Translations under genes and position numbers: made by a program
Shown here: positions 1 through 8,820 of the stretch, in pieces
Layout of the letters: each line of letters starts with the position of its first letter
Numbering within the stretch: position 1 is the first letter of the stretch
The notes under the pieces: generated by a model
What the model saw: the letters and a program-made list of their open reading frames with translations, nothing else
Database searches by the model: none
Told to the model about the DNA's origin: nothing
NCBI RefSeq assembly: GCF_014206945.1
Contig: NZ_JACHON010000023.1
Span: 1-40,583, forward strand
DNA: 40,583 bases
From: Gracilibacillus halotolerans
Lineage (GTDB): Bacteria; Bacillota; Bacilli; Bacillales; Amphibacillaceae
Direction of reading: 5' to 3'

Positions 1-214
1 CAACAAAGTTCGTAGTATTAAATTTTTAAAAATCCCATTTTTCTCTTAGGGATACTTTAAACATTTTTAGAATAGCTAATTATGAAATAGCTTCATGTAT
101 CTAATTTTTAATTCTGCGGCATAAATATACTGTTTACATTGTTTGCGCATAGACTTGTAAGAAATGGGGGGCTCTGTCAAAATGGTCATGAGTCTTTCAA
201 AAGGATAAATTAAC

Positions 215-243
215 CTGTCTATTTTTTCAGATAGTGATATAAT
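215..243 (+). promoter_or_regulatory. extended -10 promoter for the 284-655 gene
   Basis: TGATATAAT at 235-243 is a perfect extended -10 (TG-n-TATAAT). Seventeen bases upstream only a weak -35 (CTGTCT, 215-220) is present, which an extended -10 can tolerate. The gene's ribosome site follows 27 bases later. The remaining upstream 200 bases hold no gene I can support. Confidence 0.6.
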
Positions 244-283
244 AGTACTAGTTGGAATTCTATATTCTTGGAGGTGGCACTTG

Positions 284-655
284 ATGATTGAGGTCATCAC
301 CCATGCAGAATTTGTATTACGTCTTTCTACTTTTCAAGAACACTTGAAAGCGGTTAAACATATCTTGGCCCAAACTGACAAGAGTAAAATACAACTACAA
401 GAATTAGTCCATATCAATGAGCCTACAATTAACCCTAAAAACCGTGCAATCGAATGTGAAGTTAATGTGACGGTTCAATTAACTATGCCAGAAGATTCAA
501 AAAAACAAAAAGTAGATGAATATATTGAAGAGATTGTCCCTTTTCTACAACGACATTTACCAAATTGTAACCGAATCAACCATACGAAAATTATTCAAAT
601 GAAAAGGATATTAGAAGATCCTAATATCCATGAATATTCTGTTAAGTTTGATTAA
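284..655 (+). CDS. hypothetical protein, 123 aa
   Basis: I do not recognise this family. The protein is soluble-looking, with no signal peptide or membrane segment; it has a mixed helical N-terminal part, a strand-like stretch near residues 55-70 and a polar C-terminus. The ATG at 284 is chosen over the overlapping TTG at 281 because the ribosome site GGAGGTGG (270-277) is better spaced from it. A clear extended -10 promoter lies just upstream. Its last 14 bases overlap, convergently, the end of the AraC-type gene on the other strand. No neighbour suggests a function. Confidence 0.7.
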   Translation: MIEVITHAEFVLRLSTFQEHLKAVKHILAQTDKSKIQLQELVHINEPTINPKNRAIECEVNVTVQLTMPEDSKKQKVDEYIEEIVPFLQRHLPNCNRINHTKIIQMKRILEDPNIHEYSVKFD

Positions 656-1478
656 ACAGTTTTGAGTATTTCTTTGGAGTAAAGCCTTCTAAACGTTTAA
701 AGGTTGCTATAAAATGGCTGACATCATGAAATCCCACTTGTTCTGCTATCTCACGTAAAGGTACTTCTGGGTGGGTTAATATTTTCTTCTTTGCTTCCCG
801 AATTCTTAACTGCACTAAGAATGTGTAAGGGCTCATTTTTAGAGTTTGCTGAAACAGTCTTGTTAAGTATTGTGAGCTCATATTCATGCGATTTGCCATG
901 TCTTGCAGGCCGATATCTTCTGCATAATGGTCCTCTAGCCAATTTACTAATGGGCGAATTTTATCGTAGTATTGGGATAAGGATTGTTGTTTTTCTACAT
1001 CACCATATTTTTTCAAGGCAATCATGTAGCTAAATAAATACTCTGAGGAGTCTAGCCTGGAGAACTCGGAGCTATCATCAATATTATCCATAATCTTATG
1101 AACAATGTTAGAAAGTACGGGATAATCTTTTTTATCAGAATAGACATTGGTATGATGTATATCAAAAGAAGTCATAATTTCTTCTACAGCTGCACCTGAA
1201 AAAGTCATATAAATAGTAGACCAACGACTGCCCTCTGAGAAATAAGAATGCGGAGTAAATGGTAATAGCAAAATACCATGGCCTACTGGTAATCGATATT
1301 CTTCATTGTTAAATATAAACGTACCCTCTCCTTTAACCGTTTGGAGCCAATGATAATATGGGTAGCCTTCTGGTCTCGCAAAGTCCTCCTCCTGTGGATT
1401 ATATCCAATACTCTCAATATATAAAGGCAATGACTTCTCAGAAACAGAGAATACGTATCTCCTTTTAATCTCTACCAT
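642..1478 (-). CDS. AraC-family transcriptional regulator of the galactan operon
   Basis: A 278-aa regulator with the usual AraC layout: an N-terminal cupin-like sugar-sensing domain (about residues 15-150, with a His-Trp-Leu stretch near residue 43) and a C-terminal pair of helix-turn-helix motifs (about 175-275). The second HTH shows the family pattern with IAEQVGFHDVSHFIATFKR and ends in GFTPKKYSK. The ribosome site AGGAGGG sits seven bases before the ATG. It is the last gene of the minus-strand galactan block, after the GH42 gene and its terminator, so it is probably transcribed from its own or read-through mRNA. By position it is the likely activator of the transporter/GH42 operon and of the divergent GH53 gene; B. 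subtilis uses a LacI-type repressor (GanR) for this job. Role is inference, family is clear. Confidence 0.88.
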   Translation of the reverse strand: MVEIKRRYVFSVSEKSLPLYIESIGYNPQEEDFARPEGYPYYHWLQTVKGEGTFIFNNEEYRLPVGHGILLLPFTPHSYFSEGSRWSTIYMTFSGAAVEEIMTSFDIHHTNVYSDKKDYPVLSNIVHKIMDNIDDSSEFSRLDSSEYLFSYMIALKKYGDVEKQQSLSQYYDKIRPLVNWLEDHYAEDIGLQDMANRMNMSSQYLTRLFQQTLKMSPYTFLVQLRIREAKKKILTHPEVPLREIAEQVGFHDVSHFIATFKRLEGFTPKKYSKLFNQT

Positions 1479-1555
1479 TTACACCCTCCTTTCCTCACCA
1501 TAGTTTTCATTATATATAACATTATACAATAAGGATTAATAAGAGTAGATAAGTA

Positions 1556-1589
1556 GAAAAAAGAATCTGTCAATTCAGATTCTTTTTTC
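1556..1589 (-). terminator. terminator of the GH42 operon, overlapping its stop codon
   Basis: A 14-bp perfect inverted repeat (arms 1576-1589 and 1556-1569, loop of 6) followed on the minus strand by a T-rich tract that is part of the descending arm. The ascending arm contains the last codons of the GH42 gene, including its TGA stop, so termination begins inside the coding region. Confidence 0.85.
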
Positions 1590-3653
1590 TAAAACAATTA
1601 CTTCATATGGTTCCAACTCTATCTTTCGCTTTACTTTGTTTCCGGAAATACAATCAATAAATGAATCTTCTTCTAGTGTTAAATTACTTTTATCCTCATT
1701 AAAATTCATAACAAACAGATGCTCCCCTCGTTGCTGAACACTTACAACTTCAGGAATAATTCCTTTTAATGGAGGTGTAATATCGTGTTCCCGCATTAAA
1801 TAATGAAAGAAATCGTCTTGGAACGACTGTTCATTACGAGATGCAATATAATAAGCTTTTCCTTTACCATGCTCATTCATCGTAACAGCTGGTTTTGCTT
1901 GGTAATAATCAGATTCATAAACAGCTAAAACCTGCGCGGTTGTTAAATGAATAACTTCACAATAGTCAAATGCACGATAACTTTCTTTTAACGGGGCAAT
2001 CTGATTTGAGAATATTACTCGGTTCTCTTCTCCATCATAAAGAGAGTCTATTTCTTCTACCCATATCCCTAAAATATCTTTCAAAGGACCTGGAAATCCA
2101 TCCAAAAAGCATAAATCATTCTCATCCACAATCCCGCTCCAATAAGTAGAAACAAAGGACCCACCATTTTTGACAAAGCAATCTATCTTCTCTTGATAGC
2201 TAGCCTTAATCATATATAACATTGGTGCAATAACTATGTTGTACTGGGAAATATCTTTAGAGAGAGAAATAATATCAACGGAAATTCCCTTCTTCCAGAA
2301 AGACTTATATATGGACTGGCATGTTTTGATATATTCTTTCTTGTCCATTTTTAGTCCAGCTGCGTCGTCTATCGCCCATTGATTCTCCCAATCATATATA
2401 ATCGCTACCTTTGCTGGTTTCTCTCTTCCTTTTACAGGAGTTATTTTTTTCATCGTTTCACTAAGCTTTGTTATTTCTTGAAACACTCGTGTCTGATCTG
2501 CCCCTTTTTGAAAGTGATCTACTACTGCACCATGGAATTTCTCGAAGGAACCTCTACTCTTTCGCCATTGGAAGTACAGAACGGAATCAGATCCATGAGC
2601 AATAGATTGCAAAGCGGATAATAAATGCATGCCCGGGCGTTTTGGTTTATTAACTTGATGCCAATTCACTAAGCTTGGTGTATTTTCTAAAATGAGAAAA
2701 GGTTGCCCATTTTTGATAGAGCGGTATAAATCATGAACGAATGCGACATCGGAAGCAAGATCAGCTGTTGATTGCCAATTATTATGCCAAGCTGGGTAGG
2801 CGTCCCAGCTAACGATATCTACATGCTCCGCAAACTTATTGTAATCTAGGCCAGTGAACGGTCCCATATGTGGGTAATCACCCATAAAGTTTGTCGTTAC
2901 AGGTAGATGAGGAGTGATATTCCTTAATGGTTTAATTTCATTTTTATAAAAATCAATCGTTTGATCGGTAACAAATCGCTTCCAATCAAGATTGTGGGCA
3001 TGAATAGAATCTTCACCGTGTGGGGCAGGAGATTCTATTTCGGACCAGTCACTAAATGTATGACTCCAAAAAGGTGTCCACCAGGCTTTGTTTAGCCGAT
3101 CTAAATCATGTTGATATTTTTTTTGTAACCATAAACGAAAGGCGTCTTGGCATAAATCACAGTGACAATCACCACTATACTCATTAGACACATGCCATCC
3201 TAATATGTGGTCACGCTCGCCATATCTTTCTGCCAATAGATGATTAATCTTCTTTGTTTTTTGACGATAGAATGGAGAAGTAAAACAATGATTGTGCCTC
3301 TTTCCATGAAGATTGCGTTGGCGATTAGCTCCTACCCTCAATACTTCCGGGTATTTTTTTGATAACCATGCAGGTCTTGCTCCACTTGGGGTTGATAAAA
3401 TAACGTAAGCTCCTATCTGTTCCAAGCCGTTAATAATAGAATCTAGCCATTCGAATTGGTAATTTCCTTCCGTGGGTTCAAGCGCGCTCCATCCGAAAAT
3501 ACTAACGGAGAACGTTTGACAACCTGATAACTGCATTAATCGAAAATCCTCTGTAATGACCTCTGGCATGTCCAACCATTGATCAGGGCTATAGTCTCCA
3601 CCATGGAGAAATTCCTTAGTCTTCGTATAAATTGGCATTTTTTTATGAATCAT
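1575..3653 (-). CDS. ganA: GH42 beta-galactosidase (GanA-like)
   Basis: A 692-aa cytoplasmic glycoside hydrolase family 42 enzyme that releases galactose from beta-galactosides, here most likely imported galacto-oligosaccharides from galactan. The (beta/alpha)8 catalytic domain covers about residues 10-390. The acid/base is Glu158 (GWHVSNEYSG) and the nucleophile Glu323 (FLILENTPSL). The family's zinc-cluster cysteines are present: Cys123 and Cys163/165/168 (CHCDLC). The trimerisation (about 395-610) and C-terminal beta domains follow; length is normal for the family. There is no signal peptide. The start follows AGGAGA by a usual spacing, 30 bases after the second permease, so it is the last enzyme gene of the transporter operon. 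Confidence 0.95.
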   Translation of the reverse strand: MIHKKMPIYTKTKEFLHGGDYSPDQWLDMPEVITEDFRLMQLSGCQTFSVSIFGWSALEPTEGNYQFEWLDSIINGLEQIGAYVILSTPSGARPAWLSKKYPEVLRVGANRQRNLHGKRHNHCFTSPFYRQKTKKINHLLAERYGERDHILGWHVSNEYSGDCHCDLCQDAFRLWLQKKYQHDLDRLNKAWWTPFWSHTFSDWSEIESPAPHGEDSIHAHNLDWKRFVTDQTIDFYKNEIKPLRNITPHLPVTTNFMGDYPHMGPFTGLDYNKFAEHVDIVSWDAYPAWHNNWQSTADLASDVAFVHDLYRSIKNGQPFLILENTPSLVNWHQVNKPKRPGMHLLSALQSIAHGSDSVLYFQWRKSRGSFEKFHGAVVDHFQKGADQTRVFQEITKLSETMKKITPVKGREKPAKVAIIYDWENQWAIDDAAGLKMDKKEYIKTCQSIYKSFWKKGISVDIISLSKDISQYNIVIAPMLYMIKASYQEKIDCFVKNGGSFVSTYWSGIVDENDLCFLDGFPGPLKDILGIWVEEIDSLYDGEENRVIFSNQIAPLKESYRAFDYCEVIHLTTAQVLAVYESDYYQAKPAVTMNEHGKGKAYYIASRNEQSFQDDFFHYLMREHDITPPLKGIIPEVVSVQQRGEHLFVMNFNEDKSNLTLEEDSFIDCISGNKVKRKIELEPYEVIVLEKRI

Positions 3654-3683
3654 TAGATTTATTCTCCTATATTTTTTAATATT

Positions 3684-4505
3684 TTACTTCACTGCGCTAC
3701 CAAGCATTCCAGCAATAAAGTGTTTCTGTAGAACTAAGAAGAAGATAATAATGGGAACAGTAGCAATTGATATTCCAACCATCACCTGACCATAGTCGAT
3801 AATAGAAAAGCCAATTAAGCTAGATAATGCAACCGGAAATGTATACATATCTTGGCTAGATAGTACAACGAGTGGCCACATAAAATTATTCCACTGCATC
3901 ATAAAGAGAAAAATAGCAGTTGCGGCTAAAGCTGGTTTCATGGATGGTAAAACGATACTAAAGAAAATTTTTAATTCTCCTGCTCCGTCGATACGAGCTG
4001 CTTCGATTAATGCTGTGGGAAAGGCTAAGAAGTTCTGTCTCATTAGAAAAATAGCAAACGGATAACAAAGCTGTGGTGCTATTAATGCAAAGTAAGTATT
4101 TAATAAGCCCAATTCAGAAAATAATTGAAATAAAGGAATTAAAGTTGCCTGATAAGGGATCATCATGGACAACAGAAAGGTAATAAAAATTGCGTTTCTA
4201 CCCTTGAATTCAAACTTTGATAAAGCATATGCAGCCAAGGTACACACAGCTAAAGCCAGTACAACATAGGTTAAAGAAACGAAAAGTGAATTAAACAAGA
4301 CTCGCCATATTCCAACCGAATTATTTAAATTCGTCAAATTCTCCATTAATTGACTTCCAACAGTCAGCGTTGGTGGATTCGTGAACATTTTACTCGTATG
4401 ATTCGTAGAACCGACAAACATCCAATAAAAAGGAAATACTGAAATAATAAAGAAAATAATTAAAAGTACATATTGCACTATTTTTTTAATTTGCTTCTGT
4501 ATCAT
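3684..4505 (-). CDS. CUT1 sugar ABC transporter permease (MalG/GanQ type)
   Basis: A 273-aa membrane protein with six predicted membrane helices and the MalG-like binding-protein-dependent permease domain. The EAA loop that contacts the ATPase is visible as EAARIDGAGELKIFFSIVLP near residues 164-183. The C-terminus ends AGMLGSAVK, typical of MalG-type subunits. The gene begins one base after the stop of the first permease, and GGGGGATC serves as its ribosome site. It forms a heterodimer with that permease; the substrate is inferred as galacto-oligosaccharide from the flanking GH42 and GH53 genes. Confidence 0.92.
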   Translation of the reverse strand: MIQKQIKKIVQYVLLIIFFIISVFPFYWMFVGSTNHTSKMFTNPPTLTVGSQLMENLTNLNNSVGIWRVLFNSLFVSLTYVVLALAVCTLAAYALSKFEFKGRNAIFITFLLSMMIPYQATLIPLFQLFSELGLLNTYFALIAPQLCYPFAIFLMRQNFLAFPTALIEAARIDGAGELKIFFSIVLPSMKPALAATAIFLFMMQWNNFMWPLVVLSSQDMYTFPVALSSLIGFSIIDYGQVMVGISIATVPIIIFFLVLQKHFIAGMLGSAVK

Positions 4506-4506
4506 A

Positions 4507-5358
4507 TTATTGATCCCCCGATACCTTTAGTTGGAAATAAGAAAGTATAGCTACCATTATGACAACAACATAAGCAACGGCAGAAGCATAGCCAAAATCG
4601 AAATATCGGAAACCATTGTTATAAATATAGAGGCCAAGTGTCATCGTAGCATCTGCAGGGCCGCCATTTGTTAAGTTGTATGGTTCATCAAAAAGCTGTA
4701 GTGTTGATATGGTCGATATAATGGCAGTGAACAGGATGACAGGCTTTAAGTTGGGAATCGTAATGTGTAAAAATTGCTTCAATTTCCCAGCACCATCCAA
4801 TGAGGCAGCCTCATATAATTCATTCGGAATATTTTGCATGGCAGCTAAATATATGACCATATTATATCCAGTCCATCTCCATGTCATAGCTAGAATAATA
4901 GATGCCTTCGCCCAGAACGAGCTAGATAGCCAGCTAATTGGACCAATGCCGAAAAACCCTAGAAACTGATTAATAATTCCAGCATCTTGGAGCATGATAC
5001 TAAACAATATGGAATACGCCACTAAAGACGTTACAGCAGGTAAGAAGAATCCTACACGAAAGAAACCGCGTAATTTTAATAGCTGATTATTGAGCGCATT
5101 CGCAAGTACTAAAGCTAGGAATAACATAATTGGTACTTGGACTACCAGTATAATAATCGTATTAAGAATGGCTTTACCGAAGACTGTATCATTAAGAAGC
5201 CGAATGTAATTGTCTAACCCGACAAAAATATAGGAACCAGCATCAAGAGTCTGAAAACTTAATACAAATGATGCAAAAATTGGATATATCGTAAAAGCGA
5301 GAAACAAAATTAACGCAGGCGCTAAAAATAAATATGGTGTCCATTTAGAATATGACAT
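4507..5358 (-). CDS. CUT1 sugar ABC transporter permease (MalF/GanP type)
   Basis: A 283-aa, six-helix permease of the MalF group. The EAA loop reads EAASLDGAGKLKQFLHITIP near residues 183-202. At 283 residues it is the short form, lacking the extra N-terminal membrane segments and extension of the B. subtilis GanP, so I give no gene symbol. The ATG follows GATGGAGTGATAGT. It is separated from the upstream binding-protein gene by 89 bases that contain a strong hairpin. No ATPase gene is in the operon. Confidence 0.92.
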   Translation of the reverse strand: MSYSKWTPYLFLAPALILFLAFTIYPIFASFVLSFQTLDAGSYIFVGLDNYIRLLNDTVFGKAILNTIIILVVQVPIMLFLALVLANALNNQLLKLRGFFRVGFFLPAVTSLVAYSILFSIMLQDAGIINQFLGFFGIGPISWLSSSFWAKASIILAMTWRWTGYNMVIYLAAMQNIPNELYEAASLDGAGKLKQFLHITIPNLKPVILFTAIISTISTLQLFDEPYNLTNGGPADATMTLGLYIYNNGFRYFDFGYASAVAYVVVIMVAILSYFQLKVSGDQ

Positions 5359-5407
5359 ACTATCACTCCATCTTTTCTGACTTTTTTCCCAAGTTAATGT
5401 TCTAAAT

Positions 5408-5440
5408 GGTAAATGTACAGCAAGCTACTGTACATTTACC
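5408..5440 (-). promoter_or_regulatory. intercistronic hairpin after the binding-protein gene
   Basis: A perfect 13-bp inverted repeat (arms 5408-5420 and 5428-5440, GGTAAATGTACAG and its complement, loop of 7). It lies between the solute-binding protein and first permease genes and has no T-run after it, so it looks like an mRNA 3'-end protection or processing element rather than a full terminator. Confidence 0.65.
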
Positions 5441-5447
5441 AACTTGT

Positions 5448-6719
5448 TTAATTGATTCTATTTTCTATTCTTCCGTTGGCATCAGAAACAGATTGTTCAG
5501 GATCTGTTCCTTCAAGAACTTCAGCTTGTACCTTGACTGCTTCGTCACGTCCAAGTGAGTCATGCTCTGTATAGAAAACAGATGGAATCTTCGTCATTTC
5601 TTCCGCAAAGAATTCCCACACAGGCTCATTGTTAAAGTACTCCACAGGCTCAGCGAATAAGTCTGATTCATAGACAGGTAGATAACTAGGGAATAAACCA
5701 CCTTCCATAGCAAGCTCTTGAACTTCAGTACTTGTAGCAAAGAATACTAGAAAGTCATACAGTTCTTCTTTGTTATCACTGCTTTCAAAGATAGAGAAGG
5801 AACTTCCACCCTGGTTTGCAGAGCGGCTATCGCTTCCTTCGAAGGAAGGTAGTGGCATTACTGCCCAATTACCAGATTGATCGGGGACCTGTTGTTCTAA
5901 TGTCCCGATTAACCATGCTCCTGTTATGGCAGTTGCTGTTTGACTATCTACTAAAGATGCAACCCAAGCATTCCAACCAGGTGCACGGAATATAATATCT
6001 CTTTCAGCCATTTCTGAAAACACGGATGCCGTTTCTATAGATACTTCACTATCCATATTGCTCGTTCCATCCTGTTCAAAATAACCTTTCCCCTGCTGGC
6101 TCATTAAAATGGTGTAAACTGTTGAGTCATTGGAGTCAAAACTTAACATATTAGCCCCAGTTACCTCTTTAATCTTTTCTCCAGCCTCAAAGTAGTCATT
6201 CCATGTTTTAATGTCTTCCGCATTAACCCCTGCTTCTTCAAATAAATCTGCCCGATAAAATACACCAACTGGACCGGCATCGAAAGGTATGGCATACATG
6301 TCCCCCTCATAAGATACACTGTCCATTTTATATTGAGGAAATTGATCTTCGTGTTCATCGAAACCTAGCTCTGTAATATTAGCAAATGTATCTGAGAAGT
6401 TGGTTACATATCCAGTGATACCATCATCTACGAGTAGCGCACCATCAGGTAAACCTTGTCCTGCTGATTGAAGACCTGCAGTCATTTTGGAACGAATATC
6501 ATCATTGTTCATTTCTTCTACATTTAAATTAAATTCAGGGTGATCCTCTTTATAAAGCTCTGCTGCCTTTTCTAAAACAGGTACATTAATGTTCGTTGCC
6601 CAAATCGTAACATCTACATTTTCCTTCTTACTAGAATCCTTACCTCCATCTGTACTATCATTGGAACATCCAGCTACAAATAAAACGACTAAGCTAATTC
6701 CCAATATGAGTTTTTTCAA
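5448..6719 (-). CDS. CUT1 extracellular sugar-binding lipoprotein (probable galacto-oligosaccharide)
   Basis: A 423-aa family 1 extracellular solute-binding protein. The N-terminus is a lipoprotein signal (MKKLILGISLVVLFVAGCSN) with lipobox Cys18, followed by a Ser/Asp/Lys linker and the two-lobed binding fold starting at VDVTIWATNI-like sequence near residue 36. It starts with TTG behind GGAGGGG. It is the first gene of the operon that continues with two permeases and GH42, so it should deliver beta-1,4-galacto-oligosaccharides produced outside by the divergent GH53 enzyme. The ligand is inferred from context, not from binding-site residues. Confidence 0.92.
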   Translation of the reverse strand: MKKLILGISLVVLFVAGCSNDSTDGGKDSSKKENVDVTIWATNINVPVLEKAAELYKEDHPEFNLNVEEMNNDDIRSKMTAGLQSAGQGLPDGALLVDDGITGYVTNFSDTFANITELGFDEHEDQFPQYKMDSVSYEGDMYAIPFDAGPVGVFYRADLFEEAGVNAEDIKTWNDYFEAGEKIKEVTGANMLSFDSNDSTVYTILMSQQGKGYFEQDGTSNMDSEVSIETASVFSEMAERDIIFRAPGWNAWVASLVDSQTATAITGAWLIGTLEQQVPDQSGNWAVMPLPSFEGSDSRSANQGGSSFSIFESSDNKEELYDFLVFFATSTEVQELAMEGGLFPSYLPVYESDLFAEPVEYFNNEPVWEFFAEEMTKIPSVFYTEHDSLGRDEAVKVQAEVLEGTDPEQSVSDANGRIENRIN

Positions 6720-6766
6720 TTTTGACCCCTCCGTTTTATAATCTAATATTTTACCATTACACCTTA

Positions 6767-6784
6767 ATTATAATAACGCTTACA
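6767..6784 (-). promoter_or_regulatory. cre-like site touching the -10 of the galactan transport operon
   Basis: On the minus strand TGTAAGCGTTATTA (6784-6771) matches the CcpA cre consensus TGNAARCGNWWWCA with one mismatch. It overlaps a consensus -10 TATAAT (minus strand, 6772-6767). No good -35 is seen at 16-18 bases, which fits an activator-dependent promoter repressed by catabolite control. Site assignment rests on motif match only. Confidence 0.55.
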
Positions 6785-6896
6785 GCAGGGTGAAATATAA
6801 CATTTTTATAAATAGATATAATAATATGAAACTTAGTATTAGAGTTAAACGAACTGAAAAGATAGTGAGCAACAAGAAAACTATCCGTTTCTTATT

Positions 6897-6926
6897 GTAA
6901 ATATATGTAAATATATGTAAATATAT
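6897..6926. repeat. three tandem copies of GTAAATATAT
   Basis: Three exact, head-to-tail copies of a 10-base unit lie in the 328-base gap between the divergent binding-protein and GH53 genes. The 10-base period equals about one helical turn, so all copies face the same side of the DNA. The rest of this gap holds only the cre-like site and a -10 for the GH53 gene. Confidence 0.9.
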
Positions 6927-7012
6927 AATTTAAATAGAATAAAAACATATTTGTTTCAAAATATTATATAGTTTCAGTGAATTCTTATATACAGGGAATA
7001 AGCAAATGACTT

Positions 7013-7018
7013 TATAAT
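7013..7018 (+). promoter_or_regulatory. -10 box of the GH53 gene
   Basis: TATAAT lies 29 bases before the ATG. No recognisable -35 exists at 16-18 bases upstream (around 6989-6996), suggesting that an activator, perhaps the AraC-type protein, is needed. Confidence 0.45.
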
Positions 7019-7047
7019 TTAACGTAACAATGCGAAGGAGGGATTTA

Positions 7048-8592
7048 ATGAGGAAAAGAAAACATTTAATAAGGTTTTTACTTATTGGTTTCAGTTCATT
7101 CGTTATATTGTTCTTTGCTTTATCTAAAGAAATAGAAGCGAATTCTAATTTTGCTTTAGGAGCTGACATTGGTTGGATGAAGCAGTTGGAAGATGAAGGA
7201 GTAAAATGGTTGGATGATTTTGGTGTTCAGCAGGATCCCCTGCAAATCTTGAAAGAGCATGGAATAAATGCTGTTAGATTAAGGGTTTTTGTTAATCCAC
7301 CATCCAATTATTACTGGTTAAAAGATGGAACAACATGGACGATGCTTGGGTATAGTGATAAGAACGGTGTAATTGAAGCGGCACAAAGAGCAAAGGCTCT
7401 TGGAATGGATGTCATGGTAGATTTCCACTATAGTGATGTATTTGCTGATCCAGGTCATCAATACAAACCGTCAGCATGGGAATCGCATAATTTCAATCAG
7501 TTACAAGCGTCTGTTTATAGTCACACTTTGGATGTATTAACTGAACTAGGGCAATATGGAATAACACCAAAGTGGGTCCAAGTTGGGAATGAAATAAATA
7601 CAGGCATTCTACATCCTAGTGGGAGTACTAATAATTTTGGACAACTCACTGCATTACTCAATAGTGGATACGATGCTGTAAAAGATGTGAATCCATCTAT
7701 TAAAGTTATAACCCACTTAGCAGACGGAGATGATAATAGTTTGTTTCGATGGTGGTTTGACCAATTTTTTCAAAATGGTGGGAAGACAGATGTTATCGGA
7801 ATGTCGTTCTACCCTTATTGGGCAGGTGAACCATATTGGGAATTGGTAGATGATCTAGAGTATAACTTAAATGATATGGTTTCACGTTACGATAAAGAAG
7901 TTATGGTTGTGGAAGTAGGTGGAGAAGATGTCAGTCCTGAGGAATCTTACTGGACGATAAAAGAAACAATTAATGCGGTGGATTCAGTACCTAATGGAAA
8001 AGGATTAGGAGTCTTTTACTGGGAACCTCAAGCTAATTCGAGCGTTCTTCCTGATCAATACGCTCTAGGTGCAACTAGAGTTGTTACAAACAATACGTTG
8101 CAATATACATTGGCGATAGATGCGTTTAGCGATGCATCAGAGGAAACAGGTATTAATCTCCTTTCTAACCCAGGATTTGAAGCGAATGAATTTAGTTATC
8201 AACCATTTGGATGGGATACGTGGTCTTCGAATAGTCAGAAAGTGAATTATGTTGAGGATAATGGATTTATGGGTAGTTATAAATTATCGCATTGGAGTGA
8301 AGCTGCATACCAAGTTAGCACTTATCAAACGAAGTATGGTATTGCCAACGGAATGTATACACTGCAAGCTAGGGTGAAAAGCAGTGACGGATTTAACTCG
8401 AATAAAATGTATATAAAAGATTATGGGGGATATGAGTTAAACATAGATATTCCAATTACGGATCAATGGACGCAAGTAACGATACCAAATATTCAAGTAA
8501 CAAATGGACAAGCAGAAATCGGATTTTGGACAGACGGAAATCCAAACAGTTGGATTAACGTAGATAACGTACAGTTTTTTAGAGAATCGTAA
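7048..8592 (+). CDS. ganB: secreted GH53 endo-beta-1,4-galactanase with C-terminal carbohydrate-binding domain
   Basis: A 514-aa exported arabinogalactan endo-beta-1,4-galactanase. I start at the second ATG because AAGGAGGG (7035-7042) lies just before it and would be inside the frame if the ATG at 7030 were used. A signal peptide covers about residues 1-31 (cleavage near EANS). The GH53 barrel spans about 35-365: acid/base Glu182 (WVQVGNEIN) and nucleophile Glu289 (VMVVEVGGED). After residue 368 a beta-sandwich module starting NLLSNPGFE resembles CBM61, a galactan-binding family; the B. subtilis enzyme lacks this extension. It diverges from the import operon and supplies its substrates. A terminator follows. 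Confidence 0.93.
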   Translation: MRKRKHLIRFLLIGFSSFVILFFALSKEIEANSNFALGADIGWMKQLEDEGVKWLDDFGVQQDPLQILKEHGINAVRLRVFVNPPSNYYWLKDGTTWTMLGYSDKNGVIEAAQRAKALGMDVMVDFHYSDVFADPGHQYKPSAWESHNFNQLQASVYSHTLDVLTELGQYGITPKWVQVGNEINTGILHPSGSTNNFGQLTALLNSGYDAVKDVNPSIKVITHLADGDDNSLFRWWFDQFFQNGGKTDVIGMSFYPYWAGEPYWELVDDLEYNLNDMVSRYDKEVMVVEVGGEDVSPEESYWTIKETINAVDSVPNGKGLGVFYWEPQANSSVLPDQYALGATRVVTNNTLQYTLAIDAFSDASEETGINLLSNPGFEANEFSYQPFGWDTWSSNSQKVNYVEDNGFMGSYKLSHWSEAAYQVSTYQTKYGIANGMYTLQARVKSSDGFNSNKMYIKDYGGYELNIDIPITDQWTQVTIPNIQVTNGQAEIGFWTDGNPNSWINVDNVQFFRES

Positions 8593-8600
8593 TATTTTTG

Positions 8601-8640
8601 CAACCACCTCAATGAATAATCGTGAGGTGGTTGTTATCGT
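8601..8640 (+). terminator. terminator after GH53 gene
   Basis: An 11-bp perfect stem (CAACCACCTCA, 8601-8611, with 8623-8633) starts 9 bases after the stop codon and is followed by a moderately T-rich stretch. Confidence 0.75.
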
Positions 8641-8762
8641 TTAGATGATCCCCCAACCTCGGAGAATACTATAATTATCTTTCTATCAGTACATAAATTA
8701 CAGACAGTATCTATTTAATATCCTAATCTAGTAGACCCTGATTTAAAAAACACTATAGAAAA

Positions 8763-8800
8763 CCCCTTAACTAATAGGAAATTCCTTGTCTGTTAAGGGG
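8763..8800 (-). terminator. terminator of the CNNM/HlyC-type gene
   Basis: A 9-bp perfect inverted repeat (CCCCTTAAC at 8763-8771 with 8792-8800) lies 21 bases beyond the minus-strand stop codon; the minus-strand read continues into GGTTTTC. It may also act on plus-strand transcripts. Confidence 0.65.
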
Positions 8801-8820
8801 GATATACAGATATATGATTG

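Noticed and set aside
76-300. 74-codon minus-strand frame with a Spo0E-like LSEKIDRLI stretch
   Set aside because: It has no ribosome site, overlaps the start and promoter of the well-supported plus-strand gene, and the rest of the protein does not resemble the Spo0E family; the short match may be chance.
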